Positions 16,177-24,719 of a stretch of DNA of 30,901 nt are shown here, in pieces. Both the position numbers and the translations under genes were made by a program. The notes below the pieces were generated by a model. It saw only the letters and a list, made by a program, of their open reading frames with translations, made no database searches and was not told where the DNA came from. Where the stretch lies: contig JAGKWY010000060.1 of NCBI GenBank assembly GCA_021151625.1, positions 1 to 30,901 of the forward strand. Direction: 5' to 3'. Numbering within the stretch: position 1 is the first letter of the stretch; every line of letters begins with the position of its first letter. The stretch comes from Gammaproteobacteria bacterium (GTDB taxonomy: Bacteria; Pseudomonadota; Gammaproteobacteria; Pseudomonadales; Cellvibrionaceae).

Positions 16177-17700
16177 TCAGCTTTTATCCGCAGTCATATT
16201 ATCAATGGGAACCAACTCCAAAGTTAAACCGGATGACTCTACTTTTGGAGGGCCACGTTTTCCAATTTTAGGGGGAGTGGATTTATTCATTGCGTCTGCT
16301 TGCTTTGCTTGCCGTTGCTGCTCCAACTCTATTTTCCTTGCCTCTGCACGACGGGCCAATTGCACAGCCATTTGACGGCACTTTTCTGCCTGGATCTGCA
16401 TATCAGGCATTTCACTCAAACAATCCGCCAGCAACACATAGGCCGCCGGCAAATCCGCAAACTCAAGATACAACTTGTGCATACCGCTCAACATTTTTAC
16501 TGCCAGCGTTAAATCGCCCTGCTGACGTAAAAACCCAGCCAACTGCACTCTCATTAAAGGCGAGTGCGGCACATAATCCGGCACTAAAAACCGGATTTGC
16601 TTAAATGTGGCGGTCAGTTTGTCAAAACGCTTTTTGCGCAGCAAAAACTCCAGATAGATAAGACCGTAATCGGACATCAACGCTGTTTTTTTACAAGCTG
16701 CAAGCAGCTCAAAAAAGCGATCAAAGAAACATGCCTCATTGGGGAACTGTTTAAAAGATTGATAATAAAGATCAACCAACTTTTCATACTCACCCTCCTT
16801 AAGTAGAACATCCATTTTTGCATTCATTCGCTCAATATCACTGCGCGCGGGCCTATCCTCGTCTTCGTCAGAGCGTGCGCTGTAGCCCAATTCCTGTTGA
16901 TACTGAAAAAGCATGTACCCCATCAAATGAAATATCACTACCGTGTAATAACTGGAAACGATCGACTGAACCAGAAATGCCCCAGCCGGAAGAATTGCAT
17001 CAATCCATTCTTGCAAAACCCCGACTGAAGTCATCATGATTAATACAAACACAATTAACAAACCGTAAGGCAATCCGATTGCAGCCATAAGGGCTATAGC
17101 GGCAAATGGATTCAAGGCTTCCAATACACTTTCTGTTTGGGCAAAGCGAATTAATACCGCCGGAAAACTCACTAGTGCAATTACCCCAAGTATTCCACCC
17201 AGGGTGACGCCCACATAATAAGTCGCAAGCCCTGCAAACACCCCCATTACCAAAGTAATCACAATCAGTTTAAATAGTAATTGAATTCCGCCCTGATAGG
17301 CCTCCAATACATCAGGCGCTTTCATTTCACCCATTGCGGTACGCTCAAGACAAGTAAAGCTATATTTGAGCATTGCCCCGGCAGCAAACAGATACATGAG
17401 GATGGACAGAATAAATAAAAATGGCATGAGTACTGCCAGCACCGAAAGAATAGAGGTGATGACAATTAAACTCATGGATGATGAATTCAATGGGTATTTA
17501 AATGCTTCTGTTAAACGGCGCCAGAATGGTGTCACAGTATTCGCCGAACCCAGGCTTTCCAATACGGAATCACATAAAAAGCAATGCAAGCTGTGACGCT
17601 TGTTTTTATCATCATTGACGCAGCAATCACATTGATGAATGTTGCACTGACGGCAATAATAGGTAGCGCCATCCAGTGGATGATATTTACAGTAGTCCAC
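16177..17700 (-). CDS. Membrane protein with N-terminal B-box-like zinc finger and C-terminal helical repeats
   Basis: The GTG at 17700 has AAGGAG six bases upstream, inside the end of the rhomboid gene, which it overlaps by 14 bp. The 507-residue protein starts with a dense Cys/His cluster (C4, H7, C16, C19, C24, C27, H36, H39, C40, C43) in the spacing of a B-box zinc finger. About five hydrophobic segments follow (77-115, 141-160, 163-185, 199-225, 238-264). A soluble tail (about 285-450) of paired helices such as LLKEGEYEKLVDLYYQSFKQFP and FLRQQGDLTLAVKMLSGMH suggests TPR-like repeats. The C-terminus is basic and low complexity. No precise function is recognised. Coupling to the rhomboid gene suggests joint action at the inner membrane. 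Confidence 0.75.
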   Translation of the reverse strand: MDYCKYHPLDGATYYCRQCNIHQCDCCVNDDKNKRHSLHCFLCDSVLESLGSANTVTPFWRRLTEAFKYPLNSSSMSLIVITSILSVLAVLMPFLFILSILMYLFAAGAMLKYSFTCLERTAMGEMKAPDVLEAYQGGIQLLFKLIVITLVMGVFAGLATYYVGVTLGGILGVIALVSFPAVLIRFAQTESVLEALNPFAAIALMAAIGLPYGLLIVFVLIMMTSVGVLQEWIDAILPAGAFLVQSIVSSYYTVVIFHLMGYMLFQYQQELGYSARSDEDEDRPARSDIERMNAKMDVLLKEGEYEKLVDLYYQSFKQFPNEACFFDRFFELLAACKKTALMSDYGLIYLEFLLRKKRFDKLTATFKQIRFLVPDYVPHSPLMRVQLAGFLRQQGDLTLAVKMLSGMHKLYLEFADLPAAYVLLADCLSEMPDMQIQAEKCRQMAVQLARRAEARKIELEQQRQAKQADAMNKSTPPKIGKRGPPKVESSGLTLELVPIDNMTADKS

Positions 17701-19129
17701 GCTCAGCTCCTTGTGCTAATTGACTTGCCAATGATTCGTAATGTGCTTTTTTCTGATTATCCCGCAAGCGCTGAAAGCTGGCCGCCAATTTAGTGGCAAA
17801 AACCGCCAGCGCTGGATTTTTGGACTGCTTTTTCAGTAATTCATTAAAAACCTGCTCAGCCGATGCCGGGTTCTCCAAGCCGGTAAATTGCATGCCTAAT
17901 TTTAAAGCCGCCTGCTCACTCAACTGTGAATGAACATCCGCGTTTTCCTGCCACACTTTATCTAACCGCTTTATTTGTTCCGGTGTTAAAAGAGGTAAAG
18001 CGAATAAACTTAACGCAGCTTGTTGCAATGGCTCACCACGAAAAATTTTTAGCAAGTTATAGCGAACGAGCGCCAATTCAAAATCCACCCCCTGCTGCTG
18101 GATGAGCTCATTAACCAGCGAGAGCGCTTTTTCAAAACGTAACTTTTCGATGCTTTCATAGATGTCCGCCAACTGTTGCTGGTGTGGGCTTGCCTGCTGA
18201 TCAGACTCAATATAATCCGTATTAAATACTGAGCGATTAAAAAACCAGGTAAAACCAATGAGCACCGCTCCGGCAACAAATCCACCGGCATGAGCCATAA
18301 ATGCCACATTGGATTCAGTATCTGCATAGAAACTATGAATTTCCTTGCCAATATAAAATGGCAGGATCAAGAGTGCTGGTGCCCGGAAATAACCAACGAA
18401 GAAAAAGAACCAATAAAAAAATTCAATTTTTTTCCAGCGAAATACCGCAAGATACATGGCCATAACACCAGAAATTGCGCCTGAAGCACCCACCAACGGT
18501 GCCGTACTCCCCCAATCAGCGGCAGCATGAGCCAACCCACCCGCCACACCGGACAACAAATAAAACGCCAGGAATCGCCAGTGGCCGATGGCAGCCTCTA
18601 CCGCAAAACCACAAACAATTAGAAAAAACATATTGCCCAGCAAATGCATAAGATCGCCATGCAAAAACTGATGGGTCAAAAGTGCTGAAATAGTTAAATT
18701 AGCCGCTGTTAACCCATGTGCAATATAACTGACCGATTGAATACGCTTGTGCAATAGCTCCCGTTGTGGTGCCCACTGATCGTAAAAATCCGGATTGAAA
18801 TAGGTGCGCGCATTTTGCCGTAACTGAACATAAAAACTTTCACGCATCAATAAATCGCCGATAACGGCCGCAGTATCTTCATCTGCAACTGCCGCCCGAT
18901 AATCATCTGCAAGTTCCTGCTCATTATTATCGCGCAAGTATTTTTCAAATACTGGCCACTCGCGTTCGAAGAACCCCTGGGTTTGGTATTGGGTAATCGC
19001 ATCAACGATTTTTGGAGTGTCACTGCTTTGGTATAAAAAAAACACCGTGACGTTGATAAACACCAAGACACACAAGACTAAAGGTGCATGCCTCCAATCC
19101 AATTGCTTTTCAGTAGGGACAATGATCAT
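17687..19129 (-). CDS. Rhomboid-family intramembrane serine protease with helical-repeat tail
   Basis: Rhomboids cleave membrane proteins within the bilayer. In the 480-residue product, the catalytic serine motif GASGAISG gives Ser216 and the dyad His is His280 (AHAGGF). The oxyanion motif HGDLMHLLGN (His162, Asn166) is also present. About six or seven membrane helices span 14-33 and 140-298. A soluble insertion of about 90 residues follows the first helix. The C-terminal 170 residues are helical and TPR-like (IYESIEKLRFEKALSLVNELIQQQG). Length exceeds minimal rhomboids (about 200-280). It overlaps the downstream B-box protein gene by 14 bp, so the two should be made together. Confidence 0.88.
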   Translation of the reverse strand: MIIVPTEKQLDWRHAPLVLCVLVFINVTVFFLYQSSDTPKIVDAITQYQTQGFFEREWPVFEKYLRDNNEQELADDYRAAVADEDTAAVIGDLLMRESFYVQLRQNARTYFNPDFYDQWAPQRELLHKRIQSVSYIAHGLTAANLTISALLTHQFLHGDLMHLLGNMFFLIVCGFAVEAAIGHWRFLAFYLLSGVAGGLAHAAADWGSTAPLVGASGAISGVMAMYLAVFRWKKIEFFYWFFFFVGYFRAPALLILPFYIGKEIHSFYADTESNVAFMAHAGGFVAGAVLIGFTWFFNRSVFNTDYIESDQQASPHQQQLADIYESIEKLRFEKALSLVNELIQQQGVDFELALVRYNLLKIFRGEPLQQAALSLFALPLLTPEQIKRLDKVWQENADVHSQLSEQAALKLGMQFTGLENPASAEQVFNELLKKQSKNPALAVFATKLAASFQRLRDNQKKAHYESLASQLAQGAERGLL

Positions 19130-19510
19130 TTTTTATTCTCGATTCCATTTCAAGGGCACAGATTGGCTACTACCGATTACTCACAGAGTGTAGCCTTAGC
19201 TGCTAGCCAAACATCAAGTTACTGGCGGTTAACTGAACCTGATCATCATACTTGCTTTCGCCCGCAACATAGCAAAAAGCCATTTATGGAAGGAGATCTT
19301 GCAGAAGCTGATCCCGATTGCCCCTTGGCTAGCCTTCAAAAAATTATGCGGCCTCAAAATCACAATATAAAATAGGTAAAAAAACACCCTTTAATATCAA
19401 AATAATTGAATTTAAGGTATTAAACTACCTCAAAATTGAAAAATCTTTAAAAAGTAGTAAACTACCTATAAATAGCCATATATATAGTTTATGGAACCAA
19501 AAATACCTTT
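19130..19510. other. Divergent intergenic region between the rhomboid operon and hipBA
   Basis: This 381-bp gap must hold the rhomboid promoter and the hipBA promoter. Its right third is very AT-rich and carries the repeated operator-like sites. The left two thirds contain only a short plus-strand frame without a convincing start or composition. No RNA gene or mobile end was seen. Confidence 0.5.
19415..19467. promoter_or_regulatory. Paired operator-like sites upstream of hipBA
   Basis: AGGTATTAAACTACCT (19415-19430) is an inverted repeat AGGTA/TACCT. AGTAGTAAACTACCT (19453-19467) contains GTAG-TAAA-CTAC. Both share TAAACTACCT, offset by 37 bp. The second abuts a TATAAAT box, placing it on the hipBA promoter, as expected for autorepression by the HipB-type antitoxin. 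Confidence 0.55.
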
Positions 19511-19870
19511 ATGAACTACTACTCCATGACTAATAGCGCAGTCGCTGCAGAACTGGGCAATCGCCTGGAACACCTGCGCCTGCAACACAACCTGACCCAG
19601 CTGGCACTGGCGGCAGAGATAGGTATAACTCCGAAAAGTTATCGCCAGCTAGTGGCCGGTGGAGGCAAGCTGGAGAATATGATTGCCGCCCTGCGCGCAC
19701 TCAATGCACTGGAACAACTGGATAGTTTTTTACCAGAGCCAGCCCCCAGCCCCCTGGAGCAACTGAAACTTCAGGGTAAACAACGGCAGCGCGCGCGGCA
19801 GCGGCCCTACCCTAAGGCTGAGGACGGAAATCCCGGTCATAACATAGAAGAACAGGGGCTGGACTGGTAA
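19511..19870 (+). CDS. hipB: HipB-type antitoxin, XRE-family DNA-binding protein
   Basis: The 119-residue protein has a Cro/C1-type helix-turn-helix at about 15-65 (RLEHLRLQHNLTQLALAAEIGITPKSYRQL), then a Pro-rich and basic tail. It should bind and neutralise the adjacent HipA kinase and repress the operon through the sites at 19415-19467. Two ATGs are possible (19511 and 19526), and neither has a good ribosome site, so the first residues are uncertain. Its stop overlaps the hipA start (TAATG), giving tight translational coupling. Confidence 0.85.
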   Translation: MNYYSMTNSAVAAELGNRLEHLRLQHNLTQLALAAEIGITPKSYRQLVAGGGKLENMIAALRALNALEQLDSFLPEPAPSPLEQLKLQGKQRQRARQRPYPKAEDGNPGHNIEEQGLDW

Positions 19871-21183
19871 TGCAAAACCTTGCTGAAGTCTGGTTGTGGG
19901 ACAAAATGGTCGGCGCACTCGCCTGGTCGCCAGATAACCGTATCGCCAGTTTCGAGTACACCCCGGAATGGATAGAAACCGGCGTGCAACTGGCGCCGCT
20001 ACGTATGCCCTGTCTTGCACAAGGCCAGCGCATCTTCCAATTTCCGCAATTAAATCCGGCGACTTATAAAGGTTTGCCGGCATGCTTTGCCGATACCCTA
20101 CCCGATGATTTTGGTAACGCCGTTATCAACGCCTGGCTGGCGCGCACCGGACGTGACCCACAAAGCTTTAACCCGTTGGAGCGATTGCTCTACAGCGGCA
20201 AGCGTGGCATGGGCGCACTGGAATACGCACCGGCCTTACGTCAGGTAAAAAATTCCCATGACAAACTGGAGCTGGAATCGCTAATACAACTGGCACAGCA
20301 AGTTCTGGATCAACGTACCGGGGCAAGCAGTAACCTGCATCAAGCAGGTAATGATGACCTGACCGCAATCCTGCAGGTGGGAACTTCTGCAGGGGGCGCA
20401 CGCGCTAAAGCACTGGTTGCAATTAATCAATCGCGCACTGAAATTCGCTCCGGCCAGGTCGATGCACCGGAAGGCTTTGAGCACTATTTATTAAAATTTG
20501 ATGGTGTAGTTGAGCACAGCAACCAACGCGAAACCTTTGGCGATCCGCAGGGATTCGGACGCATGGAGTATGCCTATTACTTAATGGCCAAAGATACCGG
20601 GATAAATATATCACCCTGCGAATTACTGGTTGATGGCCCACGCGCGCACTTTTTAACTAAACGCTTTGATCGCATTGGCAATCACAAACTGCATTACCAA
20701 TCGCTGTGCGCTATGGATCACGCCGACTTCAAGCAACCGGGCCAGTACAGCTACGAGCAGCTTTTTAGCGTTGCCCGGCAATTGCGTTTAAGCCGTAGCG
20801 ATGCGGTGGAAATATACCGGCGCATGGTGTTTAACCTGGTAGCTCGCAACCACGACGACCACAGTAAAAATATCGGTTTCCTGCTGCCCGGCCCACGTAC
20901 TGCCTGGCAACTGGCTCCCGCGTTTGATATAGCCTATAGCTACAAACCCGGCTCACCCTGGGTTAATTCACACCAATTAAGTGTGAACGGCAAACGCGAC
21001 AACTTTGCCATGGAAGATTTGCTGGAGCTCGCTAAACTAATTAGCAATTTCACCAAAGAAGCCAAAGCGATTATCCAGCAAATATTGGATGTCGTTAGCC
21101 AATGGGATACTTATGCAGAACAAGCCGAAGTAAGGCCCGAATTCGCCCATAAAATAAAACACAACTTGCGACTTAAGTGGTAA
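19870..21183 (+). CDS. hipA: HipA-family Ser/Thr kinase toxin
   Basis: HipA-type toxins are kinases; E. coli HipA phosphorylates GltX and causes growth arrest and persistence. The 437-residue protein has the N-terminal HipA domain, the Ser-containing nucleotide loop TSAGGARAK (172-180, Ser173 equivalent to the autophosphorylated serine) and YLLKFDG. The catalytic motif NHDDHSKN (327-334, Asp329) and metal-binding APAFDIAYSY (Asp353) follow. All key residues are present and the length is typical, so it appears functional. It is coupled to hipB by TAATG. Confidence 0.92.
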   Translation: MQNLAEVWLWDKMVGALAWSPDNRIASFEYTPEWIETGVQLAPLRMPCLAQGQRIFQFPQLNPATYKGLPACFADTLPDDFGNAVINAWLARTGRDPQSFNPLERLLYSGKRGMGALEYAPALRQVKNSHDKLELESLIQLAQQVLDQRTGASSNLHQAGNDDLTAILQVGTSAGGARAKALVAINQSRTEIRSGQVDAPEGFEHYLLKFDGVVEHSNQRETFGDPQGFGRMEYAYYLMAKDTGINISPCELLVDGPRAHFLTKRFDRIGNHKLHYQSLCAMDHADFKQPGQYSYEQLFSVARQLRLSRSDAVEIYRRMVFNLVARNHDDHSKNIGFLLPGPRTAWQLAPAFDIAYSYKPGSPWVNSHQLSVNGKRDNFAMEDLLELAKLISNFTKEAKAIIQQILDVVSQWDTYAEQAEVRPEFAHKIKHNLRLKW

Positions 21184-21216
21184 GTAACCACGCACCTTAT
21201 CGATAAGAGACATTTT

Positions 21217-22428
21217 ATGCACATTAGCACCATCGTGTTTTTTGCTCTGCTCGCCTTTTTTACCTGGCGCGGCTACCAAAAAGGATTTATCCAATCCATT
21301 ACCCGAATACTCAGCTGGATTGTCGCTTACCCGGCAGCCATTTTTTTTACCAAGCCCTTTGCCAAATGGTTGATTGCCAATACTGCGCTGGATGGGTTGC
21401 TGGTCTATTTTATTGCCGGCACCAGCATTTTTTTAGCGGTTAGTTTGATAGTTACCCTGTTATTAAACTTACTCGCCAAGTTAATTCCGGAAAATGAAAC
21501 CACAGAAAAGAGCTCCAAAATTGGCGGTGCGGGTGTCGGTGTACTGATGGGTGCTATTATTGGCTTACTCGTTGTTTATGGATTGAATTTAATCACCGCC
21601 CCCAAACCAGCACCAGCCACTATTGCCAACAGTAACAATACCGCACAAGAACCGGCTGTTTCACAACATGAAAACTCAACAACAGCAGTTGGTGTACCGC
21701 GCATCACTGATCTGGAAAAATCGCGCGATTCATTTATTGAGGCCAGCGCGAAAAAATTAATTGGCACCGCTGCTGCAACTGCCGTAGATCTTGCGCTGGA
21801 TGATAAAACCACCACCCAGGTCACCAAAGCCTTTGTAGAAGATCCGCAATCCATGCTGACTAATGTCCAGCAAGTGGTTAACAATGATCAATTAAAGCAT
21901 TTGATGAGTGACGAAAAAATTCAATCGATCATGACTACCGGCGATACTCATGCACTAATGCGCGATCCAGCATTTAAAGAGTTGATGAATGATCCCAATG
22001 TACAGGCACTGATGACACAATCGGATGTTGGTAGCGATGCAGGCTCACAAGCAGCGGCCGAAAAAATGATTACAGCATGGAATCGGGTACAAAACATCAA
22101 ACATGACCCGCGTGTTATAGCCATTATTAGCGACCCGGAATTTCAGCAGCAGTTAAATTCACCCAACAAATTGCAACTAATGATGAACCCGAAATTAAAT
22201 CAGCTAACAGAAATTATTTTCAACAATGAGGCAATTCCGGCCAATGGTATGACCAGGTATCAAGTGCGGGATGTGAATACAGCGAATCAAGCGAACACTG
22301 CAACACAACCTGCACAGGCAGAAGATGACGGGAAAGCACCCGCCACTATTTATCGCTGGACCGATGAAAACGGGCAAGTCCACTACTCGGACAAGCCCGT
22401 AAAAGACAATCAACAAAAAGAAAAATAA
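21217..22428 (+). CDS. CvpA-family membrane protein fused to a DUF4124 domain
   Basis: Residues 1-125 form a CvpA-type four-helix membrane domain (about 5-21, 29-50, 59-83, 102-124) with the family-like RGYQKGFIQSITRILSW. A long region rich in Ala, Asn and Gln follows; it contains helix-like repeats built on LMxDPxxxxLM (DTHALMRDPAFKELMNDPNVQALM). The protein ends with a DUF4124 motif (IYRWTDENGQVHYSDKP), usually seen in periplasmic proteins. Total length is 403, versus about 160-200 for CvpA. AAGAG precedes the start. It converges on an acyltransferase gene with one base between stops. Confidence 0.8.
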   Translation: MHISTIVFFALLAFFTWRGYQKGFIQSITRILSWIVAYPAAIFFTKPFAKWLIANTALDGLLVYFIAGTSIFLAVSLIVTLLLNLLAKLIPENETTEKSSKIGGAGVGVLMGAIIGLLVVYGLNLITAPKPAPATIANSNNTAQEPAVSQHENSTTAVGVPRITDLEKSRDSFIEASAKKLIGTAAATAVDLALDDKTTTQVTKAFVEDPQSMLTNVQQVVNNDQLKHLMSDEKIQSIMTTGDTHALMRDPAFKELMNDPNVQALMTQSDVGSDAGSQAAAEKMITAWNRVQNIKHDPRVIAIISDPEFQQQLNSPNKLQLMMNPKLNQLTEIIFNNEAIPANGMTRYQVRDVNTANQANTATQPAQAEDDGKAPATIYRWTDENGQVHYSDKPVKDNQQKEK

Positions 22429-22429
22429 C

Positions 22430-23350
22430 TCAATAAATTTTGGGGGCGCCTTCTGGCCGCGTTTTAAAACGCGGTTGCGCCCACAGATACTGCTCCGGAA
22501 CTTTTAAAATTTCCTGCTCGAAATATTCATTCACCCTACGAGTATCTGCCAGCTCATCTCCCGTTGGGTAATTTTCAAAGGGCGGATGTATCACTACCTG
22601 ATAGCCTTTGCTGTTCTCCAGGCGATACTGGGAGAACGGAATAATTTTCGCGCGTCCCATACGCGCAAATTGCGCGGTTGCCGTAACTGTTGCCGCAGGC
22701 ACACCAAAGAAAGGCACAAAGACAGATACTTTTTCGCCCATATCGCGATCCGGTGCATACCAAATCATGCGGCCTTTGCGCAGCTGCGACACCATTGCAC
22801 GTACATTGTCGCGCGCAAACGCAATTCCACCCGGCGCATAGGCTTCACGTCGCACTTTTTGCACATAATCAAACACGGCGTTTTTGTGCGGGGTGTACAT
22901 GCCATCGTAATTTACATAAATCCCCAGCATGGCACTGCCGATATCCAACGTAGTGAAATGCAAACTGAGCAGCATGGCACCCTGCCCTTCCGCTTTGGCT
23001 TGTTCTACATGCTCAACACCGGTGATAGTAAATAATTTACGCAACCGGGATTTCGCCCAGAAAAAACCAATGCCGGTTTCAAATACAGCAATCGCGGTGG
23101 ATTCCAGATTTTTTTCCAGCAGCGCTTCAATCTCTTCGGTGGACTTTTGCGGAAAGCACAACTGCAAATTGGTGCGCGCCATCTTCACACGCTTTTTATT
23201 CAGATTTAGCAAAGGCGTCAGCGCACGCGCCATTGCCATTTGCCAGGAATATGGCAATTGCGCAATTAAGAACCACACGCCGAAACCTATCCAGGTCAGC
23301 CAGTGACGGGGAGCCAATAATGCGCGAGAAAATTCGGGAGCAGCAGACAT
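22430..23350 (-). CDS. LpxL/HtrB-family lipid A acyltransferase
   Basis: The 306-residue protein belongs to the lysophospholipid acyltransferase group that adds secondary acyl chains to lipid A at the inner membrane. It has an N-terminal membrane helix (about 17-37), the catalytic HFTTLD (His131-x4-Asp136), YAPDRDMGEKVSVFVPFFG, and the C-terminal family motif QYLWAQPRFKTRPEG. It could be LpxL, LpxM or LpxP type; the sequence alone does not separate these. The ribosome site is weak. Confidence 0.88.
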   Translation of the reverse strand: MSAAPEFSRALLAPRHWLTWIGFGVWFLIAQLPYSWQMAMARALTPLLNLNKKRVKMARTNLQLCFPQKSTEEIEALLEKNLESTAIAVFETGIGFFWAKSRLRKLFTITGVEHVEQAKAEGQGAMLLSLHFTTLDIGSAMLGIYVNYDGMYTPHKNAVFDYVQKVRREAYAPGGIAFARDNVRAMVSQLRKGRMIWYAPDRDMGEKVSVFVPFFGVPAATVTATAQFARMGRAKIIPFSQYRLENSKGYQVVIHPPFENYPTGDELADTRRVNEYFEQEILKVPEQYLWAQPRFKTRPEGAPKIY

Positions 23351-23414
23351 AGGTATCAGTCATTCAAAACAGGAGGGAGAATTATAGCGGTTGGGACACA
23401 AAGCAGCTAATCAG

Positions 23415-23447
23415 GCATTACCTCCTCTGCAACACAGGAGGCAACGC
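23415..23447 (-). terminator. Possible hairpin terminator after the DUF481 gene
   Basis: An 11-bp stem with two G-T pairs (23415-23425 with 23437-23447, core CCTCC/GGAGG) encloses an 11-base loop and lies 10 bp after the stop. No T run follows, so termination is uncertain. Confidence 0.4.
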
Positions 23448-23456
23448 CTTTCTCGC

Positions 23457-24242
23457 TTAAAAGCTATACACCAGATTCACAAAGGTAGTGGTATCGGTTT
23501 TCTCTTTACCCGGCGCCACATCGGTATCATTGGCAACTGCAAAGCCCACTTTCATTTTCATTGCATCAGTAATCGATGTAGCCAGCGAAGTTTCCGCCTG
23601 GGTGCGAGTGTTATCCGAGCCGGACTCCACACTCACTGTCTGCTTGAAGGTTGCTGTCGCAGTGATTTTCCATTCCAGCGCGGTAGCTGCACGCAACATA
23701 GCACCGGATTCATCCACATAAGTATCTGGCACCAAAGGATCATCGCTTTCAACAACTTTTTTGCCTTCAAAATAACCGGGACCCGCCTCTATAAACCAGT
23801 TAAGGGTTTTACTAGAGTAGAGCCAATCACCGTAACCCAGTGCAATGGTATTGTAGGTGCGATACGCGCCGAAATAATCAGTGGTATGAGAGCCAAAGCC
23901 GAACAGATAGGATTTTTCTACGCCTAATAAATAGGCAAACTTTGCCGAGCCAAAATATTTCTCCGCGGTTTTCTCCTTGCTGGTAGTGTCATCATCCTGA
24001 ACCACTTCATCCTCTTTAAAAAGTGAACTGAGAATATATTGATTCTCCCACTTTTCTAAATTTTGCTTGGCATCCAGCTTGGCCTGAATACTGGTGGTTT
24101 CGGTGTTGCCCGAGGTGGCTATAGCCCCCAAATCGACCTCAACATCCCAGGGGCGCTTTGGCTCATCAGCAGCCAATGCGCTGCCAATAAAACCACCAAC
24201 AACAACTAATCCCAAACCAACAATCTTGGATAATTTCTGCAT
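23457..24242 (-). CDS. DUF481 (YdiY-like) outer-membrane beta-barrel protein
   Basis: The 261-residue product has a signal peptide (about 1-24, ending SALA). DUF481 features follow: a start DVEVDLGAIATSGNTETTS, then alternating amphipathic strands (YLLGVEKSYLFGFGSHTTDYF, LNWFIEAGPGYFEGKK, MLRAATALEWKITATATFKQ). The C-terminal Phe (VNLVYSF) is the usual outer-membrane insertion signal. The physiological role of the family is poorly defined. AGGA precedes the ATG. Confidence 0.85.
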   Translation of the reverse strand: MQKLSKIVGLGLVVVGGFIGSALAADEPKRPWDVEVDLGAIATSGNTETTSIQAKLDAKQNLEKWENQYILSSLFKEDEVVQDDDTTSKEKTAEKYFGSAKFAYLLGVEKSYLFGFGSHTTDYFGAYRTYNTIALGYGDWLYSSKTLNWFIEAGPGYFEGKKVVESDDPLVPDTYVDESGAMLRAATALEWKITATATFKQTVSVESGSDNTRTQAETSLATSITDAMKMKVGFAVANDTDVAPGKEKTDTTTFVNLVYSF

Positions 24243-24306
24243 CGTTCAAGTCCTGTTACATCTATGGAGGCCGAACCTTAACATAGAAATACTGACTGCC
24301 AAATGA

Positions 24307-24334
24307 AAACGACCGGCTTATTGGCCGGTCGTTT
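24307..24334 (-). terminator. Terminator after the DUF2789 gene
   Basis: An 11-bp perfect stem (24307-24317 with 24324-24334, core GACCGGC) is followed on the minus strand by TTTTCATTT, about 20 bp after the stop. Confidence 0.8.
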
Positions 24335-24354
24335 CGCAGAGGACGGGAAATACT

Positions 24355-24579
24355 TTAGTCGCGCAACAAGCAGTTAAGCTCGTCGACAACTTCAGCCCAA
24401 TCGGAGTAATCCTGACGGGCCTCACGCAGGAAAGCCGCTTGCTCGGCAGTCCAAAAGGTTGCGCTAGCCAAAGGCTCGGCTTGCGGTAATGGGCGATGCT
24501 TTTCAATAAAAGCTTCTATCGCGGCGGGAGAGTTGGGCAGGCCTAGCTTGGCAAAAAGATCACTCAGTGTGTAAAACAT
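24355..24579 (-). CDS. DUF2789 small protein
   Basis: The 74-residue protein matches DUF2789 through LFAKLGLPNSPAAIEAFIEKHRPLP, FWTAEQAAFLREA and a C-terminal DWAEVVDELNCLLR. The family occurs in Pseudomonas and relatives and has no known function. A strong ribosome site (AGGAGGG) precedes the ATG at 24579. It has its own terminator and looks monocistronic. Confidence 0.88.
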   Translation of the reverse strand: MFYTLSDLFAKLGLPNSPAAIEAFIEKHRPLPQAEPLASATFWTAEQAAFLREARQDYSDWAEVVDELNCLLRD

Positions 24580-24719
24580 GCAGCCCTCCTGTCGATGCTT
24601 AGGAAACTATTTACTACTGCGCCGTTAAACTACCGCACAACAACGCGTGAAATAGCCAAACTGCAAAACAGTTCCACCGCTAGGATAACGTTATTAGTAC
24701 CTGATTTCCTAGCCTATTT

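Noticed and set aside
19088..19375. Plus-strand 95-codon frame in the rhomboid-hipB gap
   Set aside because: It begins antisense within the rhomboid gene, lacks a good ribosome site and has no protein-like motif; the region is better read as regulatory.
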